From Tilletia caries (taxonomy: Eukaryota > Basidiomycota > Exobasidiomycetes > Tilletiales > Tilletiaceae), in assembly GCA_032718865.1 (NCBI GenBank), contig JALUTQ010000027.1, positions 372,001-436,000 on the forward strand: a stretch of 64,000 nucleotides of DNA, given 5' to 3'. How positions within the stretch are numbered: the first letter of the stretch is position 1; each line of letters begins with the position of its first letter. Under the pieces are notes generated by a model that was given only the letters and a program-made list of their open reading frames with translations, searched no databases and was not told the origin of the DNA. Positions 55,063-64,000 of this stretch are shown here, piece by piece. A program made the position numbers and the translations under genes.

Positions 55063-55348
55063 TCATTTGGATGATTGACTGTGCTAAGTGCTTCTGGACC
55101 ATTGTTTGGGTATGCTATCCACATCTGACAGGTCACAGCATTGAGCACGTCTTTTCCGAATTCGAGTCTAAAAAATTCAGACCAAGCATTAAGCAACATC
55201 AGTCCTCAAGGCATGCAGTCTCTACTCTCTTGCTACTTTTCATCTCCCGTTCATGTTCTAATTTCTATAAACTCATGGCCTCAAAAAGTCTGGGGAACAC
55301 TCTGGCTTAAAAGCCAGGCCGGTGGGATCACAGCACCAGCGGTCCAGC

Positions 55349-55672
55349 ATGTTGAAAGTCGAGGACATCAACATTTTCTGCTCAATCATCATCTTCTTCG
55401 TTATCCCTCAGCACGTTTTTCCAGTCACTTTCCCTCCTCACCGCCACCGCGACTTTGGGGTCGAGGCTACCGCTGAAATCGTAGCAGATCAAGTGCGGCA
55501 AGCCCGAGCGTCGAAGGCGGCTAAGGCAAACAGAAAAGCGACAGCTGCCAAACGTGGTCAAGCAGCGAATGAAATCAGTGACGACTCGGCCGACGGCAAC
55601 TCTGGAGATGACGACGAAGAGGAGATGGATCATGGTGTCGTGGATACGCAGTCTATGGACATAGACACATGA
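55349..55672 (+). CDS. Possible small basic-acidic protein or exon remnant, 107 aa
   Basis: Frame from an ATG at 55349. It begins with a hydrophobic piece (INIFCSIIIFFVIPQHVF), then an Ala/Lys-rich helix (ARASKAAKANRKATAAKRGQ) and a strongly acidic tail (DDSADGNSGDDDEEEMD) ending MDIDT. It could be the last exon of a decayed transposon protein, because such basic-then-acidic tails are common there. No start or splice evidence is strong. Confidence 0.3.
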   Translation: MLKVEDINIFCSIIIFFVIPQHVFPVTFPPHRHRDFGVEATAEIVADQVRQARASKAAKANRKATAAKRGQAANEISDDSADGNSGDDDEEEMDHGVVDTQSMDIDT

Positions 55673-56061
55673 AGATGCCTCTTAATCCTATATCTCATTG
55701 TCTTATTGACCCTTTGTGAACACTGAAATGTGAAGATTGGGCATGTGGACAGTTTCTGGATGATCTGCTGAAGGTTGCGCATGTATATATGACTTCTGGA
55801 CAATCCCCAAGGACCCTTTCTGGATCGCCTGAGGCATTGGCGATCTGCAGATCGTCTTGCTGAGAATGATCGCGTCCCGGATGATCCGCGGATCTGTCCT
55901 CCGGACGATCCACAGACAGCCAAACCTTTCTGCTATTCAGGGATCGCCGAGGAAGGTTGGCGGTGTACACCTCCCTCCGATCATCACCATCGTTCTTCGG
56001 GTCACCCTTCCTCTCCCCACCCATCACAACTGATTCGTATTTTTACAGCCAGAAGACAGCA
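55673..56061. other. Right edge of the mobile block, GATC-rich
   Basis: No gene. Between 55770 and 55950 the motifs GGATCGCC, GGATGATCC, GCGATCTGCAGATCG and GATCC recur in both orientations, similar in style to 15.50-15.63 kb. The stretch also includes the promoter of the EEP gene. Confidence 0.4.
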
Positions 56062-57679
56062 ATGAGTCACGCTCATCTTCATCACCTTCGTCTGATGACT
56101 TGGAACATTCGCTACGACGGCAAGGCTCAGAATCATAACAAGACATGGCCGATCCACACGCCCCCGGCCGACCTCAACTTCTCCCAGCCGAACCACACCT
56201 ACCCACAACTCCGATCCTACGGAGAGTATCCCTGGGCTCTCCGACGCATCTCCCTCGTCTCCACCATCCTACTCCACCATCCAGCCATATTGACCCTCCA
56301 AGAAGTCCTGCCCAACCAACTCGACGATCTCCGACAGTTGCTTTATCCTTCCTATAATGCCATCGGAGTGGGCCGGGACGACGCCTCCGGGCTGAAGGGA
56401 GAGGCTGTTCCAGTATTCTACCGATCGGACCTCTTTCAACTTGTTCCCGCTGGAGAGGGAGGTGTCGGTCCCGAAGGCTTCGAACATTTCTGGCTCTCTC
56501 CTACTCCGGACCAACCAGGCTCTGTCGGATGGGATGCATCCCAGACCCGCATGTGCACCCATCTCGCCCTTCGTGCCATAGATTCCACGCAAACCATTCA
56601 CCTCTTCAGCACCCATTTCGACGATCAAGGTGTAGTCGCTCGAGCTCAAAGTGCCCTCTTACTGCGAGGGAAGGCCAACGAAGCATATCAAGACACAGTC
56701 AACTTCCAAAAAGGTCGACAGGATATAGAGCAGCCACTCGTCATTCTCATGGGTGATTTCAACAGTCCTCGCGCTGAACAGGCCTGGCGAGTGAGTCATT
56801 TCCGCGTATCCCAAATCTCTCCCATGATCGGATGGCTGATGTAAATTCGTACCAGTCCCTCGTCGCTGGCAAATATGACATCCCTGCATCGGAGACCACC
56901 TCTCAATCTTCGAGCGGCAAGTCCGATCTGAAAATGGCTTTCCTTGACTCGGCACTCTCCCTACCAACACTCTTCCAGAATCCCCTCCAACCTACATCCC
57001 CCGCGGACGGGGAGAAGGGCACATGGAGCTCACTTCTCAGCCGGACGTTCCCACGAGTCGCCGCGAGCGTCTCCTCTCCTTCCTCCGTCGCCACGACACT
57101 CAACCGCGCTCTGTTCACGTCCAGGTTCCCCTTCTCGATCATGCCCAACATTGTCGGTCCACTTGCTACCTTCACTGACTGGGGCAAAACCACCGGTCGA
57201 CGCGAGATCGATGATGAAATCGTAAGTCAGAGAGTGACTTGAAGCCACACTTGAAATGAACATCCTGATAACCTGACTAACCTTTGACGCAACGTCTTCA
57301 GGACTTCATCTTCATCCTCGACTCGCCCGTCGTTGCAGATACTACGCCTTCCTACATCCGCTTCCCTTCCAGCCCAGGCCAAGCACTCTTGTCGGGGGAC
57401 GGCAATCAGCGAACTGAAGATGCAGATCTGACCACAAATATAGTACTCCAAGAGGAGAGATCAAGCACTACAGATGAGGAATCAGCAAGGGCTCATCCTC
57501 GCGCGTGGTCTACACCCATGGACAGCAGCTCTTCAACATCCCAAATGAGAAGCAGCGACAGCGGCAGGAACAAGTGGCACATCGCAGCGTACGGAGTTCT
57601 CTCGAGCTGGAGCGATGGAGAAGGCGGCATTCGGATGAGCGATCATCGGCCTGTGCTTGCACGGCTCGTCAGGGGATGA
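56062..57679 (+). CDS. Endonuclease/exonuclease/phosphatase-family (EEP) protein
   Basis: Exons 56062-56790, 56856-57221 and 57302-57679 join in phase 0 twice, giving 490 residues. The EEP signature residues are in order: the metal- or phosphate-contacting Asn in LMTWNIRYDG near the N-terminus, the Glu in ILTLQEVLPNQ, the His in IHLFSTHFDDQG, Asp and Asn in ILMGDFNSPRAE, and the final SDHRPVLARL with Asp-His. These are the catalytic motifs of the DNase I-like fold, which hydrolyses phosphodiester or phosphomonoester bonds. The substrate (nucleic acid, inositol phosphate or lipid) cannot be told. Compared with short bacterial homologues it has a long insert after GDFNS (Ser/Thr-rich, about residues 250-390). 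No signal peptide is seen at the ATG used. The gene converges with the transporter gene, with about 190 bp between their stops. Confidence 0.88.
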
Positions 57680-57872
57680 ATGTACATTAAACGAATAGAG
57701 TCTCCCGTCTCCCCCTCCTGTACAAAATCCGGTTGTGTATCTCAGTCGAACAGGCTCAATCACGAAGAACTGCTGTGTATATTCGGTTGATCTATAGATG
57801 GTAATCACTGATGGCGAGAAGACAAAGGCACTGTGCCCGAAAGTGGGCCCTGCGCTCGGACGTACACAATAC

Positions 57873-60274
57873 TCAATCGCGGGCCCTTTCCTCCTCCTCC
57901 AACACTCCTTCCTCCTCCTCCCCTCCCCCAGCGTCCCCCTTCGCCTTCTCATAATCCGGCAACTCCACATTCCGAATCATCGCACAGAACAAAATCACAA
58001 GCACACCCACAGCCGTCGTCGCATGGAACACAGTCCTCAGCGCGACCCGGTACGACTCTACGGCCGCTTGGCGGGTCTCCGGTGGTAAAGTGGGCACGAT
58101 GGAGGCCTGGTGGCGGATTTGGGAGATGATGGATTCGGCGTCGGGCCCGGTGATCCGTTGGCGGAGTTGTTCTTTGAGGATGGTTTGGAGGAGGACGCCG
58201 GAGAGGGCGACGCCTAGGACTTGGGCGTTTCTGGAAGCAGTTCCGGGGGGAAAGAAATACAGACCCAGATCTTCAGACAAAGCGGGCTCAGAGGGTTGCT
58301 TGGGGGAATGGACTCACGATCGGAATAGGTAGGTCATGCCTGTCATAACAGCGGTGTCCTTATACTCCACATCGTTCATGGCCCTACATACCCAGAAGCG
58401 AAACAGGTCAGAACAAGGAATTCGCGCAACGGTAGGAACACATGTAGAGGGATGTATGAAACTCACGCAATCAAAGTGCACGTAAGCACAGCCGCAAGGC
58501 CGAACCCACTCGGCACAATCGCGACATACGTCCACCACGTTGGCGAACTCTGGTCCAAGTTGGAGATACACACCGAGGCCACGGTCATCAAGACCGCATT
58601 GCAGAGGTTGAACCAGTACAGCCGGCCCGTCTTGCGCATGTACCATCCCGCCACGACGGAGCCGACCGAGAGGGCGATGCTGTTGGGTATCAAGTGTAGG
58701 CCGGCGACGGAGGCGGATTGGAGGAGGACGGTTTGGAAGATGAGCGGGAACTGGTATAGGATTGAGAAAGAGAAGATGGACTGGAGGGGGGGCGCGAAAG
58801 AGGCTTGTCAATAGCAGGTTCTAAATGAGATGCCCCCTTGAAGCCATCCTTTTTTGGATTACTAACCAGGAAGAAGTTAGAACCAGCCACTCCAGCCCCT
58901 GTCCGACTCGTGAGAAGCCTCAACGGCAACACAGGCTTGGCCCCTAAGCTCTCCCGTCGTGAACACGACCACTCGATCATCACGAATGACACAATACTGA
59001 CGCATCCGACACTGAGCAACGCGATGACCTTCGGATCACTCAGAGCAAGGTCGTTGGCCGACATTAGGGAGACACCCGTGAGGATGCTCACAATCGACAC
59101 GATAAGTGCGATATTTCCCGGAATGTCCATATCAACGACGAAGCGGAAGATCCGCCTGGTGCTGGCGACAAACCCTCGTTGGCGAGCGAAATTTTGGCCA
59201 TCAGCCTGTGCGACCGAGGGTGCGAGCTGTTCGGGCGTTTTGCGAGGTGCACCGGGAACGAATTTGATGATGCAGATGTAGGCAAGGGCGAGGAGCGGGA
59301 TTTGGACGAGGAACGCGACTCGCCAACCTGTGGTGTCGTTCATCCAGCCGCCTTTTCTTCGCCAAGGTGGGGTAGAAGGAATGGGGGATGAACATTGAGC
59401 TATCGATCATCCTGTAAAGTTCAATGTTGCTCCCGAAAGACTAAAGCTCACCTAGAGGACCACCTAGCCCGGCGGCTACACCAAAGACGCAATTTCTGTG
59501 AGGAAGAGCATTCGGGTTGAGCGGGAGAAGGAATGGAGAGTAGTCGAGCCTGGAGGAGAATTCAGACACCTACGTAATGCCTTGGAGCAAACCTCGGTTC
59601 TTCAGGGGAACAAGATCGCTCATGACAACCGAGACGATCGTTCTGCAAGAGTGTCATGGTTAGCTTGATGAGAGGAAACGCTGAATACGTTTCTGGCTGA
59701 ACACTCACGGTATTCCCCCGCCACCAATTCCAGCGACAGCCCTGCCGACGAGGAGAGCGTTCATACTGCCTGCAATTCCGCACAGCAGTGTCCCGAATGT
59801 GAAGAAGGTGAGAGCGATCAGAATCGAAGTCTTTCTCCCTATAATGTCACACAATCTGTTGGAAAAGGTCAGTATCCATGCACTGCTGGAGCATCCAAAA
59901 CACGACCAAACGTACCTTGCATAAAGAGGTGAGAAGGCAGCGAAAGATAACAGATAGCTTGTGCCGAGCCAAGCCGACTGCTCACTGTGCCCAAAAGTAC
60001 TTGAAATACTGTTGACGAGAGTGGCGACGATGGTCCCGTCCAACGAGGCGATAAACACAGGAATCCAAAGCGAGCCAAGGATGGGGACGAGATAGCTGAT
60101 GGGAGGCATTTCAGTGACATGTCCACCGCCCCCACCACCGCGCCCTTCACTTGGACTCCTTGATCCTGAGCCCGAAGCTGAAGCGGGGCTATCTGAGGTA
60201 CCATTATTGTTCGAGGCGACCTGGAGCCCCTGGCCGTTCTTCTTGAGCAAAGGCGTTCGTTCGTCCGTCGCCAT
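57873..60274 (-). CDS. MFS transporter, DHA2 / vacuolar basic amino acid type, 613 aa
   Basis: Eight exons join in phase throughout: 60274-59916, 59855-59709, 59642-59574, 59495-59452, 59351-58867, 58780-58467, 58383-58318 and 58230-57873. The product has 613 residues and about 14 membrane spans. Diagnostic parts are FIASLDGTIVATLVNSIS in TM1, WLGTSYLLSFAAFSPLYARL, CDIIGRKTSILIAL (the MFS loop motif), GRAVAGIGGGGIPTIVSVVM, LKNRGLLQG, the antiporter motif region LGGPLGGWMNDTTGWRVAF, and GSVVAGWYMRKTGR. The cytosolic N-terminus has ERTPLLKK, an acidic di-leucine signal used by fungal vacuolar-membrane transporters. The C-terminus is a Glu-rich tail. By family it would exchange protons for basic amino acids or drugs across the vacuolar membrane. 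The substrate is not determined. No pathway partner is adjacent. Confidence 0.92.
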
Positions 60275-60861
60275 CTTGAAGAGCGGCTTTGAATCGCAGA
60301 GATATCAACAGAAACCAGTCGATTCGTCGGGAGGAGGGAAAGATGCCTCACAGTCCCTTGATTGCTCCTTGCGCTCGTACGCAATAATAAAGATTTGTTG
60401 GAGGGGCAAAGAGATACCGAAGCCCGCTTCTTTGATGAACGGCAAGAATTTGCACAACGATGAAGATGAAAGCGATAGATGGAACCGACGACCGCTTGCG
60501 ACTGCAGTGCTTCCGTCTCTCTAAGTCGTGCAAGAGTGTCTGATGGAAAGCTGTCAACGAGGAAGGAAGGAAGGAAGGAAGTGTATTTCACGTCACTAAT
60601 TAAACCACTACAGGCGTGGGAAGTGACCGGCAACTCCACACAACAACACGAGTGATGGAGCTGGGCGCACGGGCGAAGCGTCAACATAAAGCTGAGAGGG
60701 GGCAGATGATGAGGAGGAGGAGCAAGAGAGTGCGGGAAGGTGTTGTCTAGCCAGTGTCTGAATGCCAAAATTACTCTAGCAGCCCACAATGACCTCGCAA
60801 CCGCCGGACCCAAGCCTCGTGGAGGTGATGGCTCCGGGTAGGCACGGTGCATCAAGATGGT

Positions 60862-61291
60862 TTACGCCGCCTTGTTGCAGTCGTACGCCCGAGAGAGGTT
60901 GACGTACTCGGCAAAGAGATCAATGCCGGCAGGTTGGTTGAAGAGGGAGGTGGAAAGCGCATGGGGTGGGGGGTGGTGGAGAGTGAGAATAGATTGGTGT
61001 GTTGCATAGGTGTGGCATCGGAGAGGGTGGAGTCGAGTCTTGGGACGCTCGCAGCGGCAGAAAAGATGGGCGTCAGGGCGATAGGGAGGAGTCATCCTTT
61101 TCGCCAGAAGAACCTTCTTGCCCTTGGAAGCATTGCTCGCCGTTCTCGATCCATTCTGCCGGCCCGTCCCACCGCCGCAACACCGGCAGAACGCCCTTGT
61201 CCCAAACTCCCACCAGTGACCACACAACCCCCGCCCCCACGACCACGATTCGCGAAGGCAATCGCCTCACGGCCCACCATTCATGAAGCAT
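60862..61291 (-). CDS. Possible small membrane protein gene, splice structure unresolved
   Basis: On the minus strand the frame from ATG 61291 reads MLHEWWAVRRLPSRIVVVGA, then GVVWSLVGVWDKGVLPVLRR and WDGPAEWIENGEQC, with one membrane-span-like stretch near the N-terminus. A separate frame ending at 60862 reads FNQPAGIDLFAEYVNLSRAY and DCNKAA. The two look like first and last exons of one short protein, but no convincing donor and acceptor pair was found between them. It might be a small mitochondrial or ER membrane protein. No family is assigned. Confidence 0.3.
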
Positions 61292-61360
61292 GAAGCGCAC
61301 AAGCCCGCGGGCCTGCCCTTCCTCCGAGCGTGGTCTTCAGCATGGGCCTGCTGGAAGCCA

Positions 61361-61415
61361 GAGCTCATCGCTCATCGCTCATCACTCATCACTCATCACT
61401 CGTCGCTCATCGTCT
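61361..61415. repeat. Heptamer tandem repeat (GCTCATC / ACTCATC), about 7 units
   Basis: GCTCATC and ACTCATC variants alternate with period 7 over about 50 bp. Confidence 0.85.
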
Positions 61416-62616
61416 TGCGTTATTGCAGCTGTCTGCTCTATTCGTCTGAAACTGACCCCGTCTCTGCACCCTCCGCCTGCTGCCTGACCGAATAAAGCCC
61501 CTGTGCGACACAAGCCAAGGATCCGCAGGATTCTGAGCTTTGAGATTTGAGAACTCGCTGCAGTGAGTGCGCTCTGTGCAACACAAGACCGCAGTCCGCG
61601 GCGCCGCGACCGCGCAGCCCTGCACGGTGCTGCTGTCGAACGCTATCTGCTACGCCCACTGCGCACTGTCCTCCCAATCGCGCTCGCACTCAAAGTCTCA
61701 ACCCCGCGAATCCTCAACCTCTTATTCCAAGCGTTCAAGCGTTCGAGCTTCGAGGCTTCTATTACTCGTATGAACATTCATTTCATCTAGGACGATGCTC
61801 CTTTGGCATCCCAATTCCCTTGCCGGCGGGCAAGGTACATATGTTAACTGTGAAATAGGGGAAATAGGGGGAGTCGTAAAGCCGGCGTGACTCTGCAATG
61901 TGCCAGAAACCGAAGGGAATGCATCCGAACAAGATCGGTCCTTTTATGGGAGCGCGTGGTTGGCCGACGCGTGCCGCGTGGTCTGGGAAGCGCGAGACTC
62001 GAGAGCGTGACTGCGTGAGAGAAATGCGAACGCGGAGACGCGGAGAGCGTGTGTGATCTTCGTGAGAAGGGGTTCGGATTACGAACTTACGACCGCCAAT
62101 ACAAACCGGCTGTGGCTTGATATGCATGTCTCAGTTTCGAGTGCTGATCTGTTTCCAGCAAGATGCGTTTTGTAATCCTTTGCCTGTCGCGTTTGTAATG
62201 TCTAAAGCTTGTTTTTGTTGCTGTCTTCCATTCTTTTGCTTCATGATTAAATTCGACTTCGCAGATCGATCCGTGTGCAGCATCCCACGACTCACGCAGT
62301 CGGCAGCCAGCGAGCTGGGTTGGGCTCTTTGGCGCTTCCCCAGTAGTTGTAAGAGTGCAGAACGATCGATCACGCCGTCCCTTCTGTGTGGTGGGCGTGA
62401 CTGTGGCCGCCTCCCCCCTCCTCGTCCTCGACGTCCAACCTTCTGCTCCTCATCGCCTCATCCTGGTCGACCTCCCTCCCTCTCCCTCTCGTTCTTGCAC
62501 AGACGAGGTCTATCTAGGCCTTGGTCGAAGCAGTCACTCACATTCTTTTTGACATTCACTGTCCTTATCTCCTCTTCCTTTCCTTCTCTCTCTCTCTCCA
62601 TCTCTATCGGATCATC
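61416..62616. other. Intergenic, promoter region of the cell-surface protein gene
   Basis: No gene is recognised. The last 60 bases before the ATG at 62617 are pyrimidine-rich (CTTCTCTCTCTCTCTC-type), a usual leader for well-expressed fungal genes. Confidence 0.4.
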
Positions 62617-64000
62617 ATGACAGGCTCTATCCCAAGAACGTCGCCATCCCAGCGAAGGACCGCCGTCCTCGGGCTGTCTCTCCTCCTCGCCCTCTCCGCC
62701 AACTCGGCAAACGCAGATCTCGTCAAAAGACTGCAACACCACAACCACAACCACCAGGAGCTTCTGCACCGGGCACCCACCCTCGTCCCACGTTCAGAGC
62801 CTACTCCCATCCTCGCCTACCCTCGCTCGTACCAACCTGGATCAGATCTGGCACCGGAGAAGCGACTCGGTGGATTGCTGAACGGACTTCTCACCGGGTT
62901 GGGGGGAGGTCCCAAGACCACTGCGGCCCTCGCTCCACAGCACACACCAATCCGTCCCAACCCGCCATCCCAACCAGGCGGTTCCACCGGCGGTGGTGGA
63001 AATACCGGGGGCGGCGGCAGCACTGGAGGCGGCAGTACAGGCGGGGGTGGTACGACTAACCCAGACACAGGCACGGGCACTGATCCTGGCACGGGTACGG
63101 GCACGGGCAACACCGGCGGAAACACTGGTGGTGCAGGAAGTGGTACCGGTACAACTCCTTCTACGGGAACGGGAAGTGGGGTAGATGCAGGCAGTAACGG
63201 CGGTACGGGTGAAATCCCGACCACCCCCACCGAGCCTAACGCGGATGGCAGCAACGGCGGTACCCTAGGTACGATCTCTCCCGTCAACGGTGCAGGATCC
63301 GTATTGCCATCACAGCCTACTGACGGCAGTCTACCTCCACCATCCACCTCAGATACAAGCTCCGGCACCAATGCGGGAACTGGCACCGGCACTGGCGGCG
63401 GAACCAAGGGTGAAGTCGGCAATGGGGGGAACGGTCAGACGGGTGCGGGTAACGGGAACAATGGCGGAACAAAGGGAACTGGCAGCACTTCGGCTTCTGG
63501 CAACTCGGGCAGCAATGGAGTGTCCACCGTCGACTCCGACGGGGATGGATATTCCGACAGTGGCACCTACATCGGCACATCGTCTAATACCGGGTCGGGA
63601 TCCGGAGGCCATCATGGGACCAACGGTAACAGTGGTTCGGGCAAGTCCGGATCCTCGGGTGCCAAAGTTGTCGTCCCCATCCTGGTAACGCTCATCGTCC
63701 TCGCCCTCGTCGTCGGTGTCGCATCCTGGCTCTGGAAACGGCACACCCGAGCACAAGATGCCAAGGATCGGGAAAGCTTCAGCTGGGTCCGCAAATCGCG
63801 CGCCGTCTCTACGTCCCCCAACCATGCCGAGAAACGGGACAGTGGCGAGAGCTTTGCTGGTGTTGTCCGACCCGCCAGTCAACTCTCCTTTGCTTCTCCC
63901 CAGGTTCCCATGGAGGCACACTATCCTCATCCTGCTGTTGCCGAGTTTGGCCACATCCACCAGGACATGGTCAACGTCAACGGTTGGCCCGCCGTGTCTG
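62617..64000 (+). CDS. Secreted/cell-surface Gly-Thr-rich protein with one TM span, 3' end outside window
   Basis: At least 461 residues, running off the right edge. The N-terminus has a basic start and a hydrophobic core (TAVLGLSLLLALSANSANA), a likely cleavable signal peptide. Dibasic sites typical of Kex2 processing follow (LVKR, APEKR). A long stretch of Gly, Thr, Ser and Asn repeats (GGSTGGGG, TGTGTGNTGG types) covers about residues 125-345 and should be flexible and O-glycosylated. A single membrane span (VVVPILVTLIVLALVVGVAS, about 350-370) is followed by basic residues (WKRHTRAQ) and a Ser-rich cytosolic tail. The plan resembles fungal wall-stress-sensor or mucin-like membrane proteins, but no Cys-rich WSC domain is present in the part seen. 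The function is unknown. Confidence 0.8.
   Translation, partial: MTGSIPRTSPSQRRTAVLGLSLLLALSANSANADLVKRLQHHNHNHQELLHRAPTLVPRSEPTPILAYPRSYQPGSDLAPEKRLGGLLNGLLTGLGGGPKTTAALAPQHTPIRPNPPSQPGGSTGGGGNTGGGGSTGGGSTGGGGTTNPDTGTGTDPGTGTGTGNTGGNTGGAGSGTGTTPSTGTGSGVDAGSNGGTGEIPTTPTEPNADGSNGGTLGTISPVNGAGSVLPSQPTDGSLPPPSTSDTSSGTNAGTGTGTGGGTKGEVGNGGNGQTGAGNGNNGGTKGTGSTSASGNSGSNGVSTVDSDGDGYSDSGTYIGTSSNTGSGSGGHHGTNGNSGSGKSGSSGAKVVVPILVTLIVLALVVGVASWLWKRHTRAQDAKDRESFSWVRKSRAVSTSPNHAEKRDSGESFAGVVRPASQLSFASPQVPMEAHYPHPAVAEFGHIHQDMVNVNGWPAVS

Noticed and set aside
54551..55078. Open frame across the 174-bp repeats as an ordinary gene
   Set aside because: The frame follows from the unit length being a multiple of three. 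There is no start context or neighbouring exon, so it is described as a repeat and only flagged as a possibility.
60098..60524. Plus-strand frame opposite the transporter start
   Set aside because: Antisense shadow of the first exon and leader of the transporter gene.
61563..61858. Plus-strand frames downstream of the heptamer array
   Set aside because: Short overlapping frames without domain, splice or leader evidence.

Overview
This looks like nuclear DNA of a filamentous or yeast-like basidiomycete fungus. The evidence is many short introns (about 50-100 bp) with GTGAGT/GTAAGT donors, fungal-type transporters and a tautomerase, a Helitron Rep-helicase, and transposases of types common in Basidiomycota. 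I cannot name the species from sequence alone.

Layout. Two ordinary gene regions flank a block of about 40 kb made mostly of mobile DNA. Left gene region (1-15.5 kb): a multi-spanning membrane protein running off the left edge (minus), a tautomerase with a catalytic Pro-1 (minus), and a very large acidic, disordered protein of about 2,779 residues (minus). Right gene region (56-64 kb): an endonuclease/exonuclease/phosphatase-fold protein (plus), a 14-TM major facilitator transporter of the DHA2/vacuolar type (minus, 8 exons resolved), and a secreted or cell-surface Gly-rich single-TM protein running off the right edge (plus).

The mobile block in order: (a) 15.5-20.2 kb, a PIF/Harbinger-type two-gene transposon (Myb/SANT protein plus DDE transposase, convergent) whose transposase carries one in-frame stop; (b) 20,166-20,817, a 652-bp non-autonomous CACTA-like element with near-perfect terminal inverted repeats and a 3-bp duplication; (c) 21.5-45.1 kb, a Helitron-related region with an apparently intact 1,867-residue Rep-helicase and a series of unfamiliar cargo genes (F-box-like protein, small acidic or coiled-coil proteins, two with SUMO-interaction-like tails, an inactive short-chain-dehydrogenase-like protein, and a scrambled fragment of a peroxisomal multifunctional beta-oxidation gene). 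A 190-bp repeat lies downstream of three successive cargo units, and a second, fused copy of two cargo genes lies at 44.3-45.1 kb; (d) an unusual histone H2A gene at 45.5-46.0 kb; (e) an AT-rich palindromic array, an accessory gene and a multi-exon CACTA-like transposase at 46.4-53.5 kb, the transposase with one in-frame stop; (f) a 174-bp tandem repeat at 54.4-55.1 kb.

Exon models were built by hand from splice consensus and reading-frame continuity. Those with consistent phase at every junction are the tautomerase, giant protein, Rep-helicase, transporter, EEP protein, H2A and several cargo genes. Start codons and the ends of most mobile elements remain uncertain.
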